From Bacteroidales bacterium (GTDB lineage: Bacteria; Bacteroidota; Bacteroidia; Bacteroidales; UBA10428): a DNA stretch of 34,956 bases. The stretch spans positions 1-34,956 of the forward strand of contig JAFGRC010000150.1 in assembly GCA_016935355.1 (NCBI GenBank). The letters run 5' to 3'. The notes below the pieces were generated by a model. That model did no database searches and was not told where the DNA came from. It saw only the letters and a list, made by a program, of their open reading frames with translations. The translations under genes were made by a program, and so were the position numbers. This document shows, piece by piece, positions 16,179-25,902 of this stretch (the first letter of the stretch is position 1; the number at the start of each line of letters is the position of its first letter).

Positions 16179-16277
16179 GGACTTTTGTTCCAAGTTTCAG
16201 CTGGTTTAACATTATTTAACGATTGCCGTTGCATTGCGATAATATGGATGCGCATAACCGGATGTCGGGGATGAACA

Positions 16278-17651
16278 TCATCCCCCAAAACCTCCTCTTC
16301 CGGAATATCCGGCTCCCATTCCACCACCGCTTCCGCCACTTCCGCCACCGAATCCTCCGCCGCTGCCAAAGCGCGGATTGACAATGTTGTTGAAAATGGA
16401 TCCGAATGTATAGGTAATGCCTACACTGCCTTCATAGCGGTATGCTGTTTCAAGAGCCCGTAAACGCAGGTATAGATCTTCATCGGAAACGCTTCCCTTT
16501 TCCAGTTCAATCTGATCATGTATGAATGCCACGCTGCCGTTTATATTCAGTGAAAATCCCTTGAACAGCCGCAACCTGATGTAGCCGTCCAGTTCAATCT
16601 GGTTCTTGCTGAAGTCGTGCAGATAATTCGATGTACCCAGGGAAACGTTTGCTGATCCCCAGCTTTGCTGTACCTGCAGGGCAATGTCAAGTGTCTGTTG
16701 AAACAGATTCTCACTGGTTTTCTCATAAATGGTGGTATCAATATAATTGTTATAGATATACCCGATGCCGTACAATACGCGCAATTGTTTGGTATTTGAC
16801 TGCGAATAGGGGAAAATATCGTATTCAACGGCAGGAGCGACATTGACTTTGAGGTCCAGGTTATTGTAAGTGGAGGATTCAACACCGCCCCGGAATCCAA
16901 TGGACCAGTGATCGCTCAGACTTTTAACCGTTAGATTATCGTAACTCCAGGTGCTTCTGATAGCCTCTGTCCGGATTTCAATCATATCGCCGCTTTCAAA
17001 ATCATACATGTCCCTGATGTAAGTGTTTTTGCTGTAACTTTGTGAAAATGAATTTTCGATCTTCCATTCCGGCGTAATCCGGTTTGCCGAGGCGCTGTTC
17101 GTCCACGAATACATTTCCACGCTCTTTTCAAGGTCGAATCTGGGCATGGTCTGAAGTTCAAAAACCCAGTAGTTCCATTTGTCTTCCAACTGTTCGGGAG
17201 ATTCCTGCCGGATCCCCTGATAACTGATGTTTACTTCATTGATAATGGGTGTTTTGGCCACATAACGCATCAATCCGGCTGACATAACCTTTGTAAGTCC
17301 AGCGCGCGTTGTATTTTGTGTATCATCCGGCCTTGAATTGTATGTCAGCGTATCCTTCATACCTGCAAATTCTCCCTCACCTTCAAACAACAGGGAATAT
17401 CCCGTCCCTCCGCTTCCGGTCGACTGTCTGGTTACCAAAAGGTAAACCTGGGATTCCTTTACGTCCCGCACATAATTGATGTAGGGCATCTCCTCCCGGA
17501 TATAGTTCATATCGCAGGTCTGACAATCAATGAATAAGCGAATTGCGTTCTTTCTGGTAGTATCTGCCGGAGGCAAACCTTCCTGTGCAATGATCATACC
17601 TGATGGTACTGTTATGAAGAACAACAGTACAGAAAACAGTTTTTTCAACAT
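16278..17651 (-). CDS. Secreted, probably outer-membrane protein with glycine-rich tail (tandem paralogue 1)
   Basis: The 457-residue protein has a signal peptide (MLKKLFSVLLFFITVPSGMI, cleavage near AQ). Its N-terminal soluble domain carries CQTCDMNYIREEMPYINYVRD and a following DVKESQVYLLVTRQSTGSGG; then DTLTY and LMRYVAKTP. From about residue 170 the sequence is alternating beta strands rich in aromatics, consistent with a beta barrel (WSIGFRGGVESSTYNN; SVGITYTFGSIFNNIVNPRF). The neighbouring paralogue ends exactly at NPRF; this copy continues with 29 residues, mostly Gly with Ser, Phe and Met. I recall similar CDxxYIRxE-type proteins in many Bacteroidota and other phyla as uncharacterised; no function is known to me. 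Confidence 0.8.
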   Translation of the reverse strand: MLKKLFSVLLFFITVPSGMIIAQEGLPPADTTRKNAIRLFIDCQTCDMNYIREEMPYINYVRDVKESQVYLLVTRQSTGSGGTGYSLLFEGEGEFAGMKDTLTYNSRPDDTQNTTRAGLTKVMSAGLMRYVAKTPIINEVNISYQGIRQESPEQLEDKWNYWVFELQTMPRFDLEKSVEMYSWTNSASANRITPEWKIENSFSQSYSKNTYIRDMYDFESGDMIEIRTEAIRSTWSYDNLTVKSLSDHWSIGFRGGVESSTYNNLDLKVNVAPAVEYDIFPYSQSNTKQLRVLYGIGYIYNNYIDTTIYEKTSENLFQQTLDIALQVQQSWGSANVSLGTSNYLHDFSKNQIELDGYIRLRLFKGFSLNINGSVAFIHDQIELEKGSVSDEDLYLRLRALETAYRYEGSVGITYTFGSIFNNIVNPRFGSGGGFGGGSGGSGGGMGAGYSGRGGFGG

Positions 17652-17757
17652 AATCTTGTAGTTTTTAATAATTATTTATTGCTGATTCCCCATAAATGAT
17701 ATTCACTTATGCTTCATGTTTATGCAAAGACAATAAACCTTGCATAAAAATTACGTG

Positions 17758-17765
17758 CAAAAGTA
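17758..17765 (-). promoter_or_regulatory. Bacteroidota -7 element upstream of paralogue 1
   Basis: On the minus strand TACTTTTG (17765-17758) matches TAnnTTTG exactly, about 107 bases before the ATG at 17651 in the 168-base gap between the two paralogues. It suggests paralogue 1 has its own promoter rather than depending on read-through. No -33 element is evident. Confidence 0.4.
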
Positions 17766-17819
17766 TGCAAAAAACAATCAGCACCTGAAGTCAGTCAGCG
17801 ATCAATTTGTTAAAGATTG

Positions 17820-19130
17820 TTAAAACCGGGGGTTTACAATGTTGCTGTAAATCGATCCGAATGTATACGTGATACCCAGACTTCCGTCATACTGGAAACC
17901 TGTTTCCAGAGCCCTGGTCCTCAGGTAGAGTTGTTGATCCGACACATTGCCCTTGGCAAGTTCTATCTGATCATGTATGAAAGCCATACCTCCGTTTATG
18001 CTTAAGGAAAGTCCCTTGAATATTCTCAGACTGAGGTTGGCGCTAACCCGGACATTATTTTTCTGGAAATCATGAAGATAATTTGAAGCACTCACGGAAG
18101 CATTTGCCGACCCCCAACTCTGTTGAACACGGAAGCTAATGGAAAGTGACTGTTCGAATAACCTTTCATAGGTTTTGTTGTATATGGTGGTATCGGTGTA
18201 ATTATTATATATATAACCAATGCTGTAAAATGCCCTGAGCTGCCGCCTCGTGGATTCAGAATAGGGGAAGATGTTATATTCAATGGCAGGCATGAAATAG
18301 CCTTTAAAACGTATATTATTGTATGTTGAAGATGACAAACCCGCTCTGAATCCGACCGACCAGTGATTTGACAGGCTCTTGACCGTTTCGTTGTTTGCGC
18401 TCCAGGAACTTCTGATGGCTTCCGTTCTGGATTCATAAGGATTGCCCAGGGAGTCTTTCCTTTCGCGTATATAAACGTTTTTACTGTAACTGTGGTTGGC
18501 TCCGAGCCCAATTTTCCATTCAGGCGTCACCCGGTCAGCAGATAAACTATTACTCAAGGAATAAGATTCCACACTTTTCTCAATGCTGAACCGGGGTCTT
18601 GTTTGTATCTCAAAAACCCAGTAATTCCATTTGTCCTCAACCTGCTCCGGTGATTCCAGTCGCTCACCCGTATACCGGACCTGAATTGCATTTCTGATGG
18701 GAGTTTTCGCCACATACCGCATCAGTCCGAGTGCTATGGTATTCGTAAGACCTGATCTGGTAACATCGTAAGTATCATCAGGACTCGTATTGTAAATCAG
18801 CGTGTCTTTCATACCCGACAGTTCATCCTGTCCGGAATAGAGCAGTGTATATGCCGTCCCGCCGCTTCCGGTACTCTGCCTCGTGATCAGTAAATAGACC
18901 TGAGCTTCCCGAACGTCCCTGACGTAGTTGACATAGGGCATTTCTTCCCGGATATAATTCATGTCGCATCCCTGGCAATCCATGAACAGCCGGATTGCAT
19001 CTCTTCTTGAAGTATCGGGAGGCTGTTGCTGGGTCTGGGATTTTGCCTGAAACGTTAGAATCAGCAAGAATAACAGTAAACCAGGGTATCTGATTACTCT
19101 GTTCATTTTGTTGAAAACCATAATTTGCAT
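17820..19130 (-). CDS. Secreted, probably outer-membrane protein (tandem paralogue 2)
   Basis: This copy is up to 436 residues. The ATG at 19106 (MNRVIRYPGLLLFLLILTF, cleavage near KSQ) gives the most compact signal peptide; 19130 is the longest start. It aligns along its length with the downstream paralogue: CQGCDMNYIREEMPYVNYVRD, REAQVYLLITRQSTGSGG, LMRYVAKTPIRNAI, EDKWNYWVFEIQT, then a beta-rich region ending in GITYTFGSIYSNIVNPRF with terminal Phe, typical of outer-membrane barrels. The two cysteines (CxxC) in the mature N-terminus are kept in both copies. Function is unknown; a periplasmic domain joined to a barrel is the best structural guess. Confidence 0.78.
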   Translation of the reverse strand: MQIMVFNKMNRVIRYPGLLLFLLILTFQAKSQTQQQPPDTSRRDAIRLFMDCQGCDMNYIREEMPYVNYVRDVREAQVYLLITRQSTGSGGTAYTLLYSGQDELSGMKDTLIYNTSPDDTYDVTRSGLTNTIALGLMRYVAKTPIRNAIQVRYTGERLESPEQVEDKWNYWVFEIQTRPRFSIEKSVESYSLSNSLSADRVTPEWKIGLGANHSYSKNVYIRERKDSLGNPYESRTEAIRSSWSANNETVKSLSNHWSVGFRAGLSSSTYNNIRFKGYFMPAIEYNIFPYSESTRRQLRAFYSIGYIYNNYTDTTIYNKTYERLFEQSLSISFRVQQSWGSANASVSASNYLHDFQKNNVRVSANLSLRIFKGLSLSINGGMAFIHDQIELAKGNVSDQQLYLRTRALETGFQYDGSLGITYTFGSIYSNIVNPRF

Positions 19131-19163
19131 TTTTAGTTTTAATTTGCAGTCAATAGATATAAA

Positions 19164-19191
19164 AAATCCTTGCGATATCAGATAAGGATTT
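19164..19191 (-). promoter_or_regulatory. Leader hairpin upstream of paralogue 2
   Basis: AAATCCTT (19164-19171) and AAGGATTT (19184-19191) are perfect 8-bp arms around 12 nt. On the minus strand the stem is followed by further T, giving a terminator-like shape about 33 bases before the longest start of paralogue 2. It may be a leader structure, an operator, or a terminator of a transcript not recognised here. Confidence 0.35.
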
Positions 19192-19375
19192 CATTTGTTT
19201 TTGAAAACCGCTTCCAATCGCGAAAATAAACAAATTATTCTGTTATTAACGGAGGTTTTCGTACATTAAGGTACGGAAATTGGTTAATAAATGTTAAAAC
19301 CATTCACGAAATGCTTAATATTGAAAGCTAATCAGAAAAGATATGGCACACTCTCATAATAGTCATAATAACGAT

Positions 19376-19383
19376 TAGTTTTG
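19376..19383 (+). promoter_or_regulatory. Bacteroidota -7 element of the T9SS protease gene
   Basis: TAGTTTTG fits TAnnTTTG exactly, 19 bases before ATG 19403. The spacing would give a short untranslated leader. No -33 TTTG is found 19-21 bases upstream. Confidence 0.45.
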
Positions 19384-19402
19384 AAATATAGTTTCATTGA
19401 CC

Positions 19403-22000
19403 ATGAAGAGATTGATTTTCATCCTGCTTTTAATTGGATCCTTAAAGTTAACAGCCCAGATCTCGGAGGGAGGATTACCCATTACTTATCAGATTGCAGG
19501 ACTGAAGAGCACCTCTGAGATCCCCGTTTATACCTTAACTAAGTTGGATGCTGACCGGCTGATGGCAGAAGATCGTGAAAATAATAAGCTGCCTGCACGA
19601 TATGCGGTATTTGAAGAAATACACATTGACATAAAATCAGAAGGCCTGCATGATAAGATCAGCGATCATAACGGTGAAATATGGCGGTATAAGATCGTCG
19701 CAAATGATGCCAAATCGATTCAGCTGGCCTTTTCGGAATTCATAGTACCTGAAGGAGCAACCTTATTTATCTACAATGATTCGTATACCAGGATATACGG
19801 TGCATTCACGACCCGGAACATGATGCATGACCATTCATTTGTAACTGCCGATCTCAATTCGGATCATATGATTATCGAATACTTTGAACCCTATAATAAA
19901 GAGTCAGACAGTAAGATCATAATCGGTCAGATCGGGCAGGCATATAAAGACATTTTCAAAAGCAGTGCAGTTGAGGATGGCTTTGTGGGAATCAATTGCT
20001 ATGAAGGCAGGGAGTTTCAGAATGAAAAGCATTCGGTTTGCCGGTTCACATACAGAAGCGGAAATTCAGGTTACCTTTGCACGGGGGCGCTGATCAATAA
20101 TGTCCGCAATGACGGAACGCCGTTTTTTCTCACTGCAAATCATTGTATCAATGATTCAGCAACTGCAAAATCGATGGTTGCATATTTCAATTACGAAAGT
20201 GCCACCTGCCAGGGAACAACCCCGTTGAATTACAATTCACTTTCAGGAGCATCCCTGCTTACTACGGGAACAAGATCGGATTACAGTCTGCTTTTGCTGT
20301 CAAGTGAACCACCACCCGACTATAAGCCGTATTATGCAGGCTGGGATATTTCAGATCTGCCCGGTACATCATCCGTAAGCATCCATCATGGCAATGGCAC
20401 CACAAAGAAAATATCCGTCGATTATGCCCCTCCGGTTTCTTACGATAAAATCCTCTGGTGGAGCACCTACAGCTATTCACCGGCCAACAGCCACTGGAAG
20501 GTGCAGTTTGATGCAGGAAGGACTTCCTCAGGATCATCCGGGGCACCTTTATTTAACATGGATAATAAAATCACCGGACAGCTGCATGGCGGAGATGATC
20601 AGATCGATTTTTACGGCAAGCTAAGCTATTCCTGGACAAAAAGTGATCTGAAGTACAATACCCTGAAATCATTTCTTGATCCTGAAAACACGGATACCAC
20701 ATCAATTGATGGTTATTATCCCGTCGAAAATCTGCCTGACGCGCAGTTCTTCACCGGATTCAATACAGTATGCAAGGATGCGCCGGTTAACCTTATGGAC
20801 GGATCGGCATTTAACGCTTCGTCATGGAACTGGACCATAACGCCCGGACCCATCAATTACCTGAACGGGACAGATCAGACTTCAGAAAATCCGGTCATTT
20901 CGTTTATTGTCCCCGGGTCATACACGGTGGAACTTCTGGTTGAAAACAGTGCAGGTTCTGATATCATTACGAAGAGTAGTTTCATTACAGTTGGAGACAA
21001 CCTTTCACCCGGAATATTACCTGTTAACATAACGGATTCCTGCCTGTGCCGTTTCGACAGTCTCACAGTCATGGCCAGCGGAGCTTCTTCCTATTCGTGG
21101 TCATTATCGGACGAGACAAAGAAAAACTTCTTTCTTCAGGATACGGCAGCTGCCGTAACCTTTATCCAAAGCTTACATGAGGAAATTAATGATACAGTTA
21201 CAGGTATCTCGTTATATCTTACGGGTTACCACGGAAGCTGTTCCGATACCGTGCAAATGGTTTATCCCTTGTTGCGTCAGCCAAATGACAATATAGAAGA
21301 TGCCCTCCTCCTGGAACTTGGCACAAACGGTCCCTTTACCAATAAATGTGCTTCTGTCCAGGAATTTGAACCTGTACCGCCACATTATTCCTGCACAGAT
21401 CAATTGTCCTGGTGTAATGAGACCGGGGTTGATATCGTAACCAACAGCGTTTGGTTTTATTTTATTGCACCTGCCAGCGGTACAGTCAGCTTGAGTTCCA
21501 GGGGATTTGACAATGAGATTGCCATCTATAAAGCAGATGCAGTTCAGGATATTCTGAACGGCAAATATACTATTATAGCTGCTAATGATGACCGTACGGA
21601 AAGTGATTACAATCCTGTCATTAAGAATGCATCGGTTATCCCTCAGAAAGTATACTGGGTACAGGTGGACGGGAGCGGAGGCGGAAGTGAAGGGTCTTTC
21701 TTTCTGGAACTGGACGATGAGCAGATCATATCCGGTAATCAGGATTTAACGTATTCAACTTTAAAGCTATATCCCCAACCGGCGGGTGAAACGATCACCG
21801 TTGAAAGCACGGAATTCCTTCAGGCGCATGAAATGTTGCTGGAAATATTTACAATTGCCGGGACCAGGATTTATGCCACCAAAGTGCCGGGGCCGTTAGA
21901 AAGCAGGCTGATGATCCATACGGGTGAATGGAACCGTGGTATTTATTTCATCAGGATATCTTTTAATGGCAATACGCTGTACGGGAAATTTGTAAAGTGA
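19403..22000 (+). CDS. Secreted trypsin-like (lysyl endopeptidase-type) protease with T9SS sorting domain
   Basis: From ATG 19403 (a TTG at 19397 is also in frame) the protein is 865 residues with signal peptide MKRLIFILLLIGSLKLTAQ. A pro-region of about 190 residues precedes a trypsin-like domain with His247 (LTANHCIN), Asp293 (RSDYSLLLL) and Ser379 (GSSGAPLF), the pattern of the lysyl endopeptidase group of Bacteroidota. A PKD-like domain follows (about residues 450-535; SWNWTITPGP, PGSYTVELLVENSAGSD), then a beta-rich region and a segment like secreted pre-peptidase C-terminal domains (VWFYFIAPASGTVSLSSRGFDNEIAIY). The last about 80 residues (LKLYPQPAGETITVES to GKFVK) are a type A type IX sorting domain. 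It is probably surface-attached or released to digest protein; cleavage specificity is inferred. Confidence 0.9.
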   Translation: MKRLIFILLLIGSLKLTAQISEGGLPITYQIAGLKSTSEIPVYTLTKLDADRLMAEDRENNKLPARYAVFEEIHIDIKSEGLHDKISDHNGEIWRYKIVANDAKSIQLAFSEFIVPEGATLFIYNDSYTRIYGAFTTRNMMHDHSFVTADLNSDHMIIEYFEPYNKESDSKIIIGQIGQAYKDIFKSSAVEDGFVGINCYEGREFQNEKHSVCRFTYRSGNSGYLCTGALINNVRNDGTPFFLTANHCINDSATAKSMVAYFNYESATCQGTTPLNYNSLSGASLLTTGTRSDYSLLLLSSEPPPDYKPYYAGWDISDLPGTSSVSIHHGNGTTKKISVDYAPPVSYDKILWWSTYSYSPANSHWKVQFDAGRTSSGSSGAPLFNMDNKITGQLHGGDDQIDFYGKLSYSWTKSDLKYNTLKSFLDPENTDTTSIDGYYPVENLPDAQFFTGFNTVCKDAPVNLMDGSAFNASSWNWTITPGPINYLNGTDQTSENPVISFIVPGSYTVELLVENSAGSDIITKSSFITVGDNLSPGILPVNITDSCLCRFDSLTVMASGASSYSWSLSDETKKNFFLQDTAAAVTFIQSLHEEINDTVTGISLYLTGYHGSCSDTVQMVYPLLRQPNDNIEDALLLELGTNGPFTNKCASVQEFEPVPPHYSCTDQLSWCNETGVDIVTNSVWFYFIAPASGTVSLSSRGFDNEIAIYKADAVQDILNGKYTIIAANDDRTESDYNPVIKNASVIPQKVYWVQVDGSGGGSEGSFFLELDDEQIISGNQDLTYSTLKLYPQPAGETITVESTEFLQAHEMLLEIFTIAGTRIYATKVPGPLESRLMIHTGEWNRGIYFIRISFNGNTLYGKFVK

Positions 22001-22083
22001 TCCTTGAAAATATCACCGTTCGCGCTCTGTGACAGCCTGCATTTCTGTTTTTATTACAGATCGCTCCGGTCGCTGATTTTCAA

Positions 22084-24108
<2,025 letters not shown>

Positions 24109-24292
24109 TCAGAAATACTTTCTGAAATTCCGGCAAAAACGTTTAAAGGTACACAAAAAACCTGTCTGATTTATGTATGAAAATTCTAACTATCAAGTTA
24201 TTATCAACAAAAAATTAACAAGGTAAGACTTTGACAGGTAGTGTATTTGGAATACAAATGCAAAAATAATTAAAAAAAATGAATATTGCACA

Positions 24293-24988
24293 TCAAACGG
24301 ATTGGCCACGGTTCTGATCCGATTCGATCCTTCCGTCAAGCAATTTTATAACACGATGAGCGTAACGTGCTATATGCTCTTCGTGGGTTACAAGTATGAT
24401 GGTATTTCCCGACTCATGGATTTCCTGAAATACGCTCATGATGTCCGTGGATGTTTTCGAATCCAGATTACCTGTCGGCTCATCCGCAAGGATAATTGAA
24501 GGATGATTGACCACTGCTCTTGCCAGTGATACACGCTGACGCTGGCCACCCGATAATTCATTGGGCTTATGTGTCATACGATCCGATAAACCAACACTTC
24601 CCAATGCCAATTGTGCTTTTTCAAGCCGTTCATGTCGCGGTATCCCAGCATAAACCAGGGGGAGCATCACGTTTTCAAGTGCCGAATACCGGGGAAGCAA
24701 ATTAAAAGTCTGAAATACGAAGCCGATTTCTTTATTTCTGATCTCAGCCAGTTGATTGTCATTCAATTTACTTACGTCTTTGCTGTTCAGGACATATGTA
24801 CCGGATGTTGGTGTATCAAGGCAGCCGATCAGGTTCATCAGGGTTGACTTGCCTGATCCCGACGGTCCCATAATCGCGACAAACTCATTCCTGAAAATTT
24901 CAAGAGAGACCGATCGCAATGCCCGGACAATTTCAGCCCCGGGATAGTAATTCTTTACGATTGACTTCAAATGAATAATTGTGTTCAT
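24293..24988 (-). CDS. LolD/MacB-type ABC transporter ATP-binding protein
   Basis: The 231-residue ATPase has Walker [10 protein letters not shown] (about residues 41-49), Q-loop (VFQTFNLLP), signature LSGGQRQR, Walker [14 protein letters not shown] and a switch His (LVTHEEH). The [17 protein letters not shown] segment and overall length fit the LolD/MacB/FtsE-like group that works with MacB-type permeases in lipoprotein release or efflux. No permease lies next to it: gyrB and a methyltransferase flank it. Its partner must be elsewhere, so its substrate is unknown. Confidence 0.9.
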   Translation of the reverse strand: MNTIIHLKSIVKNYYPGAEIVRALRSVSLEIFRNEFVAIMGPSGSGKSTLMNLIGCLDTPTSGTYVLNSKDVSKLNDNQLAEIRNKEIGFVFQTFNLLPRYSALENVMLPLVYAGIPRHERLEKAQLALGSVGLSDRMTHKPNELSGGQRQRVSLARAVVNHPSIILADEPTGNLDSKTSTDIMSVFQEIHESGNTIILVTHEEHIARYAHRVIKLLDGRIESDQNRGQSV

Positions 24989-25036
24989 ACACGATTCGGA
25001 AGATTAGCAAAATGTAAAAAAGTTTTCGTTTGGTTG

Positions 25037-25861
25037 TTAATAACGCAGTACAAAATTTTGTTTCATAAAATGCTTAAAGTTACAAACAATCCCCAAATAA
25101 TACAGATCAATTGTTGTTTTGACTTTTGGATCAGATTTGATTTCGTTCCATATTCTGGTCATTTCACACGACCAGTTGATATCATGCAGGATCATCATAA
25201 AAGGTTCGGCGGCTCTTCCGATAAAATAATCAAAGTACTTTCTGGTGGCTTCATAGGTATGATTCCCGTCAATGAAGATCAGCGCACGTTCCATGGGTTG
25301 ATTGTCCAGCAGGGATAATGCTTCCTCAAATGTAATGTTCATCAGTTCAATGCGATCCTGAGCAACTGCTTTAAAGATACCGGAAGCAATGCCGCAAAGC
25401 ATCGGATTTCCTTCAATTGTTATCATTTGCGCATCGGGATGTCCCAGAGCCAGGTAAAGTGTGCTCAATCCTGTTGAAGTGCCCAGCTCTACAACAACTT
25501 CGGGTTTATAATATTTTGAGATCCGGTACAATAGTCTTCCATGTTTTTCGGAAACGGATGATCTTTTGACCACATCCCGCAATGTTCTTGTTTTTACATA
25601 CCCGTGTGGACCTGCGCCATAAATTGATACGGGAATCAATATTTTTTTCTTCAGCAATTTCTGACGTTCCTGATGAATCAAAGCATAATCGGTATGGAAT
25701 TCTTTATCTACAAAGGTATTCCGGACAAATTCCAAAATGGATTGTGAACGGATCCTGCCGCAAGACGGATTTCGGGCAACAATCACGTATCGGATATAGT
25801 TCAATACCCGTATTAAAACATCCTTCAAGCCTGTTCTCATATCAGGCAGAATTTTCTGCAT
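25037..25861 (-). CDS. Class I SAM-dependent methyltransferase
   Basis: The 274-residue protein has a basic, helical N-terminal region of about 110 residues followed by a Rossmann methyltransferase fold. Motif I is VVVELGTSTGLSTLYLA (about residues 122-138), the acidic motif II residue is in QMITIEGNP, and ALIFIDGNHTYEATRKYFDYF with MILHDINW resembles the Methyltransf_24/O-methyltransferase group. The substrate cannot be read from sequence. It is divergent from recG with a 41-base gap. Confidence 0.82.
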   Translation of the reverse strand: MQKILPDMRTGLKDVLIRVLNYIRYVIVARNPSCGRIRSQSILEFVRNTFVDKEFHTDYALIHQERQKLLKKKILIPVSIYGAGPHGYVKTRTLRDVVKRSSVSEKHGRLLYRISKYYKPEVVVELGTSTGLSTLYLALGHPDAQMITIEGNPMLCGIASGIFKAVAQDRIELMNITFEEALSLLDNQPMERALIFIDGNHTYEATRKYFDYFIGRAAEPFMMILHDINWSCEMTRIWNEIKSDPKVKTTIDLYYLGIVCNFKHFMKQNFVLRY

Positions 25862-25902
25862 AATTAAACTTTTTTACGATATTTACAAATCCCCTGTTGA
25901 TC

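Noticed and set aside
16154-16384. 76-codon minus-strand open frame rich in Ala, Glu and Val
   Set aside because: It is the alternate frame of the glycine-rich tail of paralogue 1; its bias comes from the GGN codons.
24242-24256. TGTATT/AATACA inverted repeat and an exact TAnnTTTG (24268-24261, minus) upstream of gyrB
   Set aside because: Both are AT-rich matches in an AT-rich gap, expected by chance; the -7 box would give a leader of about 185 bases, and a nearer weak match (24153-24146) exists.
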